Source: Candidatus Brocadiaceae bacterium
GTDB taxonomy: Bacteria; Planctomycetota; Brocadiia; SM23-32
Assembly (NCBI GenBank): GCA_030615435.1
Contig: JAUWZH010000061.1
Span: 1 to 11,230 of the forward strand
Reading direction: 5' to 3'
DNA length: 11,230 bases
Below, one piece after another: positions 1-7,359 of the stretch. The translations under genes and the position numbers were made by a program. Position 1 is the stretch's first letter; each line of letters begins with the position of its first letter. The notes beneath the pieces were generated by a model that was not told where the DNA came from, searched no databases, and saw only the letters and a program-made list of their open reading frames with translations.

Positions 1-1
1 G

Positions 2-331
2 GCGGGACTAAGCCCCGACGAAATAGCAGCTCTGGCGGTAGTCATGGCGAACAGACTCACCCCGGAGGAACTCGTCAGTCCCAACCGGATTCAGGAAGAT
101 ATGAGAAGGCTGGGATACACAGATGTGGCCATAAGCCTGAGCCTCGAATCCCTGCGGCGTCAGGGGATGATGAGATCGGTAGCAGCAGGAGATGAGGCAG
201 GCGAGTACTATGCTTACGAGCTCACAGATAAGGGCGTTGAGTGGCTCCTGGCCAACAGGGATAAGCTGAAGACGAAACAGGGCGAGCCAGGCGAGACCTA
301 CCATGTCAGTGACGATGAGATTCCGTTCTAA
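2..331 (+). CDS. Winged-helix protein with SSB-like acidic C-terminal tip, 5' end outside window
   Basis: I do not recognise a named gene. The frame is open to the left edge, and residues coded before the first ATG (at 44) read LSPDEIAALAVV, which looks like the first helix of a winged-helix fold, so I treat the gene as partial. About 109 residues are visible: a helical region, a likely recognition helix (DVAISLSLESLRRQGMM), then a wing and final helix (YYAYELTDKGVEWLLANRDKL). The protein ends SDDEIPF. This closely resembles the DDDIPF tip by which bacterial single-stranded DNA-binding protein (SSB) recruits repair and replication partners. Five of eight arginine codons from the ATG onward are AGA or AGG, and ATA is used, unlike the CGC-rich genes downstream. 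A role in DNA binding or ssDNA metabolism is inferred. If the ATG at 44 were the true start, the product would have 95 residues. Confidence 0.72.
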   Translation, partial: AGLSPDEIAALAVVMANRLTPEELVSPNRIQEDMRRLGYTDVAISLSLESLRRQGMMRSVAAGDEAGEYYAYELTDKGVEWLLANRDKLKTKQGEPGETYHVSDDEIPF

Positions 332-498
332 ACCTGGCTGCTGGGCGGTCCGGTAATTGTCTAAGCCGAGGCGCGTGAATGAAAAAGGGGCTGGTGTCTG
401 CCAATAGAGGGCGTACGTGGGAGACAGCGCTCTCATCTCGCTCGCCGACGCCCGAAAAGGCGATATGGAGGTGAAGGCGACGGTGCACACGTTGGGGA

Positions 499-528
499 TT
501 GACTGAGCTGCGTGCTGCCTCCTAATAT
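499..528 (+). promoter_or_regulatory. Sigma-70-type promoter for the small membrane protein gene
   Basis: TTGACT at 499-504 and TAATAT at 523-528 are separated by 18 bases. Each hexamer differs from consensus at one position. The predicted transcript would start near 535, leaving a leader of about 40 bases before the ATG at 575. The AT-rich patch stands out from the GC-rich surroundings. Confidence 0.6.
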
Positions 529-574
529 ATAGGGCGTAGGCAAGTCCCAGCTCTCTCTCACAAGAGGTCTGATC

Positions 575-853
575 ATGGAATTCGAACCGGAAGAAAGCGC
601 GTTGATCGAGTCCTATCTGCACACAAGGGCCGGGCCGAATAGAACGTGGCTGATGGGCCTGGCACTGGGGGCCGTGGTGTGCCTGGCCGCCCTGCTGATG
701 CTGGCCCTGGCTCGCGGCGAGAGCCTTTCATTCGCGCTGCTGGCCCTCGTGGCGGGACTCGTGGTGATGGCACGGGCATTGGACGAGCGCCGCAAGACGA
801 TCCTGGCAAGTATCATCCAGAAATACCATCGCGGCGCCGGCGACGCGGAATAG
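575..853 (+). CDS. Small two-helix membrane protein, unknown function
   Basis: This 92-residue protein is not a family I recognise. An acidic N-terminus (residues 1-24) is followed by two hydrophobic segments at about 25-46 and 50-67, separated by a very short turn (ARGES). A basic, cytosolic-looking tail follows (DERRKTILASIIQKYHR). This gives a helical hairpin with both ends probably in the cytoplasm. The start is supported by AGAGG at 563-567, seven bases before the ATG, and by the promoter at 499-528. It lies 127 bases upstream of a glycosyltransferase and may be cotranscribed, but nothing in the sequence links the two functions. G+C-rich codons with CTG and GCC match the genome style, so it is probably native. 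Confidence is high that it is a gene and low on its role. Confidence 0.75.
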   Translation: MEFEPEESALIESYLHTRAGPNRTWLMGLALGAVVCLAALLMLALARGESLSFALLALVAGLVVMARALDERRKTILASIIQKYHRGAGDAE

Positions 854-890
854 GAACGCTCCTTCCCCCAGCAGGACAGGCGGCACCGCT

Positions 891-928
891 ACGGGGGCTG
901 TTGAGGAAAATGCTGGAGGGGCCCCCGT
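891..928 (+). promoter_or_regulatory. 8-bp inverted repeat (stem-loop) between membrane protein and glycosyltransferase genes
   Basis: ACGGGGGC at 891-898 is matched perfectly by GCCCCCGT at 921-928, giving an all-paired 8-bp stem with a 22-base loop. No T-run follows, so it is not a classical intrinsic terminator. It could slow transcription, protect an mRNA end, or be chance in GC-rich DNA. Confidence 0.3.
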
Positions 929-980
929 CTCCGCCGGCCGCGCAGTTCGAGGTGACCTGCGCCCAGATGCGAGGCAGAAC

Positions 981-1823
981 ATGATCGGCGACAAGGCAAT
1001 CTCGGCTTTCGTCATCACCTACAACGAAGAACGCAACATTGCCGGGTGTCTGGAAAGCCTGAAATGGGCCGACGAGCTTGTCGTGGTGGACTCCTTCAGC
1101 GAGGACCGGACCGTCGAGATCGCCGCCCGCTACACCAACCGCATCATCAGGCGCGAGTTCCCGGGTTACATCGCCCAGACCCGATACGCGAGCGAACAGA
1201 CCACCTGTCCCTGGGTCCTGTGGCTGGACGCAGACGAGCGCCTCACTGCCGAGGCCCTGACGGAAGTGCGGCAGATCTTGACCCTGCCCGGGCAGCCCGA
1301 ATACAAGGGCTTTGCCTTCCCCCGGAAGACCTTCTTCATGGGACGGTGGATCACGCACAGCGGCTGGTACCCCCAGCACAAGCTGCGGCTCTGGCACCGG
1401 GATTTCGGGCAGGTCGGCAGCAGCAGGTCGTTCCATCCACACGTCGAGGTGCAGGGCGCGGTGAAGGAGCTCAACGAGGACATCCTGCACTATTCGTATC
1501 CCGGCGGGCTGAAGGACATGGTGTCGGCTTCCACGAAGTATGCCGCCACCGGCGCAGAAGTAGCGCACGCAGCCGGAAGGCGATTCTCCTTCGCCGCCCT
1601 CTTGCTGGAGCCGCCGGGGACCTTCTTGAAGAAGTACCTCCTGCAATTCGGGTTGCTCGACGGCCTGCCGGGGCTCGTGGTCTCGGTCGGGACGGCCTAT
1701 TACTGCTTCATTCGCGAGGCAATGCTGTGGGAGCTGGACCACGGCGCCGAGCCACCTTCCTCCGGTGAGGTCAGCGCCCCATCGAGTGAGGGGGCTGCGT
1801 CTCCGCCACACCCTCCTTCCTGA
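981..1823 (+). CDS. Family 2 glycosyltransferase, WaaE/KdtX-like
   Basis: This 280-residue protein has the GT-A layout of the lipopolysaccharide-core glucosyltransferase type. The N-terminal strand and nucleotide-sugar loop is ISAFVITYNEERNI (7-20), followed by DELVVVDSFSEDRTVEIA (31-48). The metal-binding DxD motif lies in WLDADERL (81-88). The acceptor-side segment at 113-137 (FPRKTFFMGRWITHSGWYP) is characteristic of WaaE-like enzymes. The family transfers a sugar from a nucleotide-activated donor to a lipid-linked or surface glycan at the inner membrane face. A weakly hydrophobic region at about 228-248 may be membrane-associated, and the last 20 residues are Pro/Ser-rich and probably disordered. 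GAGG at 971-974, six bases before the ATG, supports the start. No other surface-glycan genes lie in the window, so the donor and acceptor cannot be named. Confidence 0.88.
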   Translation: MIGDKAISAFVITYNEERNIAGCLESLKWADELVVVDSFSEDRTVEIAARYTNRIIRREFPGYIAQTRYASEQTTCPWVLWLDADERLTAEALTEVRQILTLPGQPEYKGFAFPRKTFFMGRWITHSGWYPQHKLRLWHRDFGQVGSSRSFHPHVEVQGAVKELNEDILHYSYPGGLKDMVSASTKYAATGAEVAHAAGRRFSFAALLLEPPGTFLKKYLLQFGLLDGLPGLVVSVGTAYYCFIREAMLWELDHGAEPPSSGEVSAPSSEGAASPPHPPS

Positions 1824-1908
1824 CTCTCCCCCGGTGCTTCCCTCCGTCGGGCCGGTTCTGATGCGTCTGGGGGCCGCACGGCAGGGTTACGCAGGGCAGT
1901 TCTCGCCC

Positions 1909-1937
1909 TTGACTTGCACCAGATGCGCTCCTATGAT
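1909..1937 (+). promoter_or_regulatory. Near-consensus sigma-70 promoter for the UbiB-family gene
   Basis: TTGACT at 1909-1914 and TATGAT at 1932-1937 are separated by exactly 17 bases, and each hexamer differs from consensus at one position. The transcript should start near 1944, about 54 bases before the ATG at 1998. This also argues against the upstream in-frame TTG at 1914, which lies inside the promoter. Confidence 0.68.
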
Positions 1938-1997
1938 ACCCGGCGTCCTGGCGCGATGCCCGGCCGGCTGAACCGTGCGCGGCGAGAAGGCATCAGA

Positions 1998-3689
1998 ATG
2001 AGAATCACAGCAATCCTCAACGTGCCCAGGCGCACGCGCCGCGTGGCCCACATCGCCCGCACTTGCGCCAAGCACGGGTTGGGCTACCTCGTGGCCAGGA
2101 TGGGCATTCAGCAGTACCTGCCGGGCCGGGCGCGCATTGCGCCCTCCGGGCTGAAGCGGAAGCATCCGGGGGACCTTCCGGCCCGCTTTGCGCGCATCCT
2201 TGAGGAACTCGGCCCCACGTTCGTAAAGTTCGGGCAGATGCTCTCCACCCGCGCCGACCTGTTGCCCGATGAATATGTCGAGCAGCTCCAGCGCATCTGT
2301 CACCACGTGGCGCCCTTCCCGGGAAAGGTCTCGCGCGCCATCGTCGAAGAGGAGCTCGGCCAGCCCATCGAGGAGGTCTTCGAGGAGTTCTGCGACGAGC
2401 CGCTCGCCAGCGGCTCCATCGCGCAGGTGCACGCGGCGAGGCTCGTGGATGGCCCCGAGGTCGTGGTGAAGGTGCGGCGCCCGGCCATAGAGCGGACGAT
2501 AGAGGACGACCTGGCCATCATGGAGTTCCTCGCCTCGCGGGCCGACCAGTTGGAGGAGTTCAAGCTCCTGCGCCTGCCCATGCTTGTGGAGGAGTTTGGC
2601 CGCAGCATGCGGCGCGAGCAAAACCTGCTCTCGGAGGCGGCCAACACCCACAAGTTCCACGTGGCCTTCCGCGACGACGAGCAGTTGCTCGTGCCGAAGG
2701 TGTACTGGGATCAGAGCGGCCCTCGCGTGCTCACGATGCAGAGACTCGAAGGGACGTACCTGAGCGAGCTGGCGCAAGCCCGGGTGGCCCCGGAGGTCAA
2801 GAGGGAAGTTGCCAGAACCCTCCTGGATCGCTTCATGGTCCAGTTCTTCGACATCGGCTCCTTCCACGCGGACCCGCACACGGGGAACATCCTGCTCACG
2901 GAGGACCACCGGGTCGCGCTGATAGACTTCGGGCTTGTGGGAAGGCTCAGCGAGACGCTTCGCGGCCAGCTCACCACCTTTGTAATAGCGCTGGGCAGCC
3001 AGCAGTTGGAGCTGGCAGCGGAAGTGCTCGGGGAGATCGGCTCGCTGCCCCCCGACGTGGAGGCGGAGGAGTTCCAGGCCGAGTTGGCCTCCCTCATGGA
3101 CCGCCACTACAGCGTGCCCTTCGAGAAGATAGACCCCCAGCAGGCCCTCCAGGAAGTGATGCAGGTCGTGCGCAAATACCGGGTGGTCATGCCGCGCGAT
3201 CTCGTGCTGCTGGGCAAGGCACTGGTGAGCGTGGCGGGGTTGGTGATGCGCCTCGATCCGGAGCTGAAGGCGGTCGAACTCGCCGTTCCCTACGCGCGGA
3301 AGCTGGCGAGGGACAGGCTGTCCCCCAAACTTCTAATGCGCTCCCTCACCTCCCACGCGTATCACCTGGGAATGCTCCTGAAGAGCACCCCCCGAGACCT
3401 CAGAGAGATGCTGCGCAGGCTGAGGAGCGGGGCGGTCGAGTTCGCCGTGGACCATCGAGGCCTGGAAAAATACGTGGCCGGTCTCGAACGCACGGGCAAC
3501 CGGCTGGCCTTGAGCATAATACTCGCCGCCGTGATCATCTCCTCCACCTTCATGCTCACGGCGAAACTCGGCCCCGTGATCAGCCTGCTGGGCGCGGAGG
3601 CCAGTGCGTTGGGACTCGTGGGTTACCTTGTGGGCCTGATGCTGGGCCTGTGGCTGGTGATCGGCATCCTCCGTTCCGGGCGGATCTGA
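1998..3689 (+). CDS. UbiB/ABC1/ADCK-family atypical protein kinase-like membrane protein
   Basis: This 563-residue protein is a full-length member of the family that supports quinone biosynthesis or lipid-related functions through an atypical ATP-binding kinase fold. The KxGQ signature is KFGQ (77-80), within FVKFGQMLSTR. The Ala/Gly nucleotide loop reads ASGSIAQVHAA (137-147). The nucleotide lysine is K158 in VVVKVRRP. The catalytic-loop equivalent is FHADPHTGN (289-297), and the metal-binding DFG is at 310-312. Two C-terminal membrane helices lie at about 503-525 and 532-558, as in bacterial UbiB. I chose ATG 1998 because AGAAGG (1985-1990) sits seven bases upstream and the promoter ends at 1937; in-frame upstream starts at 1914 and 1956 lack such support. 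No quinone-pathway gene is adjacent and it has its own promoter, so the substrate is unknown. I leave the symbol blank because the broad ABC1 family often lacks a proven ubiquinone role. Confidence 0.93.
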   Translation: MRITAILNVPRRTRRVAHIARTCAKHGLGYLVARMGIQQYLPGRARIAPSGLKRKHPGDLPARFARILEELGPTFVKFGQMLSTRADLLPDEYVEQLQRICHHVAPFPGKVSRAIVEEELGQPIEEVFEEFCDEPLASGSIAQVHAARLVDGPEVVVKVRRPAIERTIEDDLAIMEFLASRADQLEEFKLLRLPMLVEEFGRSMRREQNLLSEAANTHKFHVAFRDDEQLLVPKVYWDQSGPRVLTMQRLEGTYLSELAQARVAPEVKREVARTLLDRFMVQFFDIGSFHADPHTGNILLTEDHRVALIDFGLVGRLSETLRGQLTTFVIALGSQQLELAAEVLGEIGSLPPDVEAEEFQAELASLMDRHYSVPFEKIDPQQALQEVMQVVRKYRVVMPRDLVLLGKALVSVAGLVMRLDPELKAVELAVPYARKLARDRLSPKLLMRSLTSHAYHLGMLLKSTPRDLREMLRRLRSGAVEFAVDHRGLEKYVAGLERTGNRLALSIILAAVIISSTFMLTAKLGPVISLLGAEASALGLVGYLVGLMLGLWLVIGILRSGRI

Positions 3690-3727
3690 ATGGGAAACCA
3701 CACTCACTCGAAAGAGATCCTTTCGTA

Positions 3728-3748
3728 GGCGGGACCCGCCTCAGGCGG
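3728..3748 (+). repeat. Three-arm GC palindrome with mutually exclusive hairpins
   Basis: GGCGG, CCGCC and GGCGG occur in series, separated by GAC and TCA. The middle arm can pair with either flanking arm to form a 5-bp stem with a 3-base loop. It lies 39 bases after the UbiB stop and 75 bases before the DUF4432 start. It could be a dispersed intergenic repeat or an mRNA-end structure. No T-tract follows, so a classical terminator is not supported. Confidence 0.4.
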
Positions 3749-3822
3749 CTCTGGCATTCCCCTGCCATTCGTGCGGCGTTCCATAGGCGACGGGACGCGG
3801 CTGCGACAAAAGGAGACTGAGA

Positions 3823-5019
3823 ATGGCGAAGCGTTTCGAGAAGGTGTTGACCGACTCCAGCACGAACTACTATCTGGAGAGCTGGCAGATAGACAGCAGC
3901 AGCTTCCCCGAGTTCAAGGGGCGCCAGTGGCGCATCACGAAATTCGTGCTGCGGGGCGGCAGGCAGCACGGGGTGGACATCGTCGAGATAGATAACGGGC
4001 AGATGACCGTTACGGTGGTGCCGACCCGCGGCATGAACATCCTGAAGGCGTGCACCAACGATGCGGTCCTCGGCTGGAGCAACGCCGTGCGGGAGGTGGT
4101 GCATCCTGCCTACATCCAGCCGGAGAGCCGAGGGGGACTCGGATGGCTGGAAGGGTTCAACGAAATGATGTCCCGGTGCGGACTGGAAAGCACCGGCCTG
4201 CCGGGTACGGACCTGATCGTGGACAACCAGGGCAACAAGAAGACCGTGACGCTTCCACTGCACGGGCGCATTTCCAACAGCCCCGCCAGCCGCCTCTGGG
4301 TGGAGGTGGAGCTGGAGGAACCCTGCCGGCTGACGGTGGCTGGAGAGGTGCCAGAGGGGAGGATGTTCGGCCCCTCTTACCTGCTGCGCACGGCCGTCTC
4401 TACAGTCCCGGGGACAACGGAGTTCACCATAAGCGACGAGGTCCAGAACCTCAGCGCGGTTCCCCAGGAGATGGAGATTCTCTACCACTGCAACTACGGC
4501 CCGCCGCTGCTTGGGGAAGGAGCCCGCGTGGTGGTGCCGTACCGGAAGGTCAGCGCCCGGGACGAGCACACGCTGCAGGACATCGAGAAATGGGACACTT
4601 ACGGCCCGCCGGAGCCCGGGTTCGTGGAGCACTGCTATTTCCTCACGCTGCACGGGGACGCGGACGGGCGGACGGCCGTTGCTCTGGTCAGCCCGGAGGA
4701 AGAGCTGGCGGCGAGCATCCGCTTCTCCCTCGAGCCGCTGCCCGCCTTCACGATCTGGAAGAACACGGCGGCCGAGGCGGACGGATACGTGACCGGGCTG
4801 GAGCCGGGTTCCGACTACCCCAACTCACGGCAGTTCGAGCGAGAGAAGGGGCGCGTGGTTCAGCTCGAGGCCGGCGAGAGCTACCGGGCCGAGCTTAGTC
4901 TCGCTCTGGTTCGCGGCAAGCCCGAGGTCGAGGCCCTGTGCGACGAGATCGCAGCACTCGGCGAAGGCAAGGAGTCTGAGGTCTGCGAACGAGTGGACCC
5001 CGAGCTCTCCCCCATGTGA
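3823..5019 (+). CDS. DUF4432 family protein, galactose mutarotase-like fold
   Basis: This 398-residue protein fits the DUF4432 family, whose beta-sandwich is related to aldose 1-epimerases. Family-like landmarks are VVPTRGMNIL (65-74), GWLEGFNEMMSRCGLESTG (107-125), LPLHGRISN (144-152), ILYHCNYGPPLLGEG (219-233) and GLEPGSDYPNSR (325-336). By analogy with mutarotases, H147 and H222 would be the acid/base and sugar-binding histidines and E327 the catalytic glutamate; this assignment is inferred. The family is thought to act on sugars or sugar derivatives in the cytoplasm, and I see no signal peptide. The start is supported by AGGAGA at 3811-3816, six bases before the ATG. The next gene begins 32 bases after the stop, so the two are probably cotranscribed. 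No sugar transporter or kinase is nearby to suggest a substrate. Confidence 0.85.
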   Translation: MAKRFEKVLTDSSTNYYLESWQIDSSSFPEFKGRQWRITKFVLRGGRQHGVDIVEIDNGQMTVTVVPTRGMNILKACTNDAVLGWSNAVREVVHPAYIQPESRGGLGWLEGFNEMMSRCGLESTGLPGTDLIVDNQGNKKTVTLPLHGRISNSPASRLWVEVELEEPCRLTVAGEVPEGRMFGPSYLLRTAVSTVPGTTEFTISDEVQNLSAVPQEMEILYHCNYGPPLLGEGARVVVPYRKVSARDEHTLQDIEKWDTYGPPEPGFVEHCYFLTLHGDADGRTAVALVSPEEELAASIRFSLEPLPAFTIWKNTAAEADGYVTGLEPGSDYPNSRQFEREKGRVVQLEAGESYRAELSLALVRGKPEVEALCDEIAALGEGKESEVCERVDPELSPM

Positions 5020-5051
5020 GGCGGCCCCCAACAACCCGAGGGTTTGCAGCC

Positions 5052-7355
5052 ATGGCGAGACTTGTGAGAAAGCTCTCGGCCCTGCTGGATGAGGTCCGCT
5101 GGGAAGATGCGGCGAGCCCCAGGTGGTGGGTGAACCTTCTCAGAAGGCAGGCCCGGCTCTATTTCTACATCGCCCGGGAGACGGTGCGCGACAGGTGTAT
5201 GCAGCAGGCGGCGGCCCTCACCTTCACCACGCTGTTGTCCCTGGTGCCTCTGTTCGCCGTGGCATTCTCCCTGTTTCGCGGGTTCGGGGCCTCTGAAGGG
5301 CTGGAGAAACGGGCTGAAAGGGCCGTCCTCCACACGGTGCTGCCGGCCGTGGAGCAGCTCCGGGGAACCGCTGAAGGGGCGGAAGTGCCGGCCCGGACGG
5401 GGGTACCGGCAGATCTGTCAGCAGAGGAACTGCTGAGACAGGCTGAGGAGTTCCCGCGCCTCGGCGGCACGGACCGGGCGGTGGGGCTGTATCTGGAAGC
5501 GCTGGCTGGCGGAGCCGACCCCGTGCGGGTCAGGCGGGGGCTGAGCTTGCTCTACCTCGGCTCGCCCCGGGAGCTGCTGCGCCGATGGGACTCGCTGGAG
5601 GCCCCCACCAGGCAGGCGTACGCGGAAGCCGCCGCGGCCCGCGCGCCCGCAGCACGTGGAAAAGAACGCTCCAGGGAGGGCACGCAGCGATACAATCGAG
5701 CCATCGCCCTGCGCCACAGAAGAGACTACCAGGCCGCGCTGGAGGAACTGCGGCTCGCGGAGGAGGCCGGCTACTCCGTCGCGAAGACCCGGGCCGCTTC
5801 GGCCCACACCCACGTGGCAATCGCCGAGAAGCTCCACGAACAACACGACCCCCACGGCGCCGCCGAGCACTACCACCGGGCGGCCGAACTCTTCACCGAC
5901 GCCCTCTTGCTGTCGGGAGAGACGATTGCATGGGAAGAAGCCCGCCTGCTAGCGGCGGATCGCGACGACTGCCTCCTGGAGCTGGGCGAGCTCTACCACG
6001 CTCTCGGCAGCGAGCTGATGAATCTGTACGAGCGCGCTCGCGATGCCAGCGCTCCGGCGGTCGCCCGGCAGAGCCTGGAAGAATCCATCGAGCATTTCCG
6101 CCGCGCGGCCCATCTGCTGAGGAGTCCGGCGGCGCACACCGCCCTGGCGGATGCCCTGTGGGAGGCTGAACGCAAGGACGAGGCACGCGAGCATTACAAG
6201 ATGGCTGCCGAAGGGGGCGGCGCAGGTGCGGCGCGCGGGCTGAGCGCTGCCATGGGGGATTACCTCCGACGATTCACTCAGAAGGTCGGCCGGGCCGGCA
6301 TCGGCATCCTCGGCGTCCTGTTCCTCATCGTAACGGCCACCTCCCTGCTGAACACGATCGAGAAGACGCTCAACAGCATCTGGCAGGTCTCGGAGAGGCG
6401 GAGCTTCTGGGCCAAGTTCACTGCCTTTTGCACGCTGATCTGGCTGGGGCCGGCCCTGATTGCCGCCTCCATCCTGATCCGTGAGAGACTGTCCCACCAG
6501 GTGGCGGCCACGTTCGTGAACGTGCCCGCGTTTGAGGGCATCTTCTCCGTGCTCGCCGGGCTGGGGAGGCACCTGCTGCCGTTTGCGACGGTGTGGCTGG
6601 TGCTGGTGGCCCTCTACAAGTTCCTGCCGCACACGCGCGTGAGATTCGGGGCCGCCGCCTGGGGGGCGCTTCTGGGCACCGTCCTGATCCAGATCGCCCG
6701 GCCCGGTTTCCGGTTCTACGTGAGCAATGCGGTCGGGTACGAGAAGATCTACGGCTCCCTCGCCGCCATTCCGGTATTCCTGCTCTGGATGTGGCTGATG
6801 TGGGTGATGGTGCTGTTCGGGGCCGAGGTGGCCTTCACGGTTCAGAACATCGGGTTGCTGCGTTTCCGGGACAAGCACCATCGGCTCTCCGCCCTGTTCA
6901 TAGACCATTATCTGGCCACCAGAATCATGATGTACGTGGGGCGCGAGTTCTGGAAGAACGGGCGGCCGATGACGGTGGAAAAACTCTCCGAGACACTCCA
7001 GATTCCCCCCGAAGAGGCCTCCGATGCCGCGAACAGACTGGTGAAACTCGGCCTGCTCACGCCGGTGGGCGAGGAGCTCGACCGGTTCCATCCGGCCAAA
7101 GACCTTTCCAGGCTCACGGTGATGGAAGTGCTGAGCATCACCGACCGCTTCCGGAGCGAGTCGAGCTCCAGCAAGCCCGAAGACATCCCGTACGAGAACA
7201 GGCTGGAAGAGCTGTTCCACTCCGCCATCGCGTCCCAGCGGCGGGACCTGAAGGGGCTGACGTTCCGGGACCTGCTGGAGCAGTGTGAGGAGCAGAACGC
7301 GCAGGGCAGCCAGAGCAGAGAACCGTACAGCCGAGCCCACAACGACAATCATTAG
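5052..7355 (+). CDS. YihY-family inner membrane protein with large TPR-like insertion and C-terminal winged helix
   Basis: This 767-residue protein is about twice the usual YihY length. Residues 44-80 carry the family's first segment (RDRCMQQAAALTFTTLLSLVP) and first membrane helix. The family sequence resumes at about 402 (YLRRFTQKVGRAGIGILG, then LLNTIEKTLNSIWQV) and continues with helices near 415-433, 456-476, 507-525, 535-552 and 568-598, including GYEKIYGSLAAIPVFLLWMW. Between them, about 105-400 is helical and repeat-like, with TPR-style blocks near 213-241, 255-285 and 344-389. A winged-helix region follows at about 615-700 (MTVEKLSETLQIPPEEASDAANRLVKLGLL), then a polar tail. YihY proteins were once called ribonuclease BN, but that activity belongs to another protein; their function is unsettled. 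I chose ATG 5052 (GAGGG at 5038-5042) over the in-frame GTG at 5016, which overlaps the previous stop but has no ribosome binding site. Confidence 0.88.
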   Translation: MARLVRKLSALLDEVRWEDAASPRWWVNLLRRQARLYFYIARETVRDRCMQQAAALTFTTLLSLVPLFAVAFSLFRGFGASEGLEKRAERAVLHTVLPAVEQLRGTAEGAEVPARTGVPADLSAEELLRQAEEFPRLGGTDRAVGLYLEALAGGADPVRVRRGLSLLYLGSPRELLRRWDSLEAPTRQAYAEAAAARAPAARGKERSREGTQRYNRAIALRHRRDYQAALEELRLAEEAGYSVAKTRAASAHTHVAIAEKLHEQHDPHGAAEHYHRAAELFTDALLLSGETIAWEEARLLAADRDDCLLELGELYHALGSELMNLYERARDASAPAVARQSLEESIEHFRRAAHLLRSPAAHTALADALWEAERKDEAREHYKMAAEGGGAGAARGLSAAMGDYLRRFTQKVGRAGIGILGVLFLIVTATSLLNTIEKTLNSIWQVSERRSFWAKFTAFCTLIWLGPALIAASILIRERLSHQVAATFVNVPAFEGIFSVLAGLGRHLLPFATVWLVLVALYKFLPHTRVRFGAAAWGALLGTVLIQIARPGFRFYVSNAVGYEKIYGSLAAIPVFLLWMWLMWVMVLFGAEVAFTVQNIGLLRFRDKHHRLSALFIDHYLATRIMMYVGREFWKNGRPMTVEKLSETLQIPPEEASDAANRLVKLGLLTPVGEELDRFHPAKDLSRLTVMEVLSITDRFRSESSSSKPEDIPYENRLEELFHSAIASQRRDLKGLTFRDLLEQCEEQNAQGSQSREPYSRAHNDNH

Positions 7356-7359
7356 AAAG

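Noticed and set aside
8..622. Minus-strand open frame of 204 codons across the first gene and the following gap
   Set aside because: It runs across both a winged-helix gene and a promoter region, with no motif or good start signal.
813..1811. Minus-strand open frame of 332 codons opposite the glycosyltransferase
   Set aside because: Overlaps a recognised enzyme completely, with composition expected of a complementary-strand shadow.
1914..1997. Longer UbiB-family protein starting at TTG 1914 or ATG 1956
   Set aside because: 1914 lies inside the -35 element of the promoter and 1956 has no ribosome binding site; 1998 has AGAAGG at good spacing.
1887..3107. Long minus-strand open frame of 406 codons opposite the UbiB-family gene
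   Set aside because: It is an antisense shadow of a strongly supported kinase gene, has Leu/His/Arg/Gly-rich composition without recognisable motifs, and such frames are common opposite GC-rich genes.
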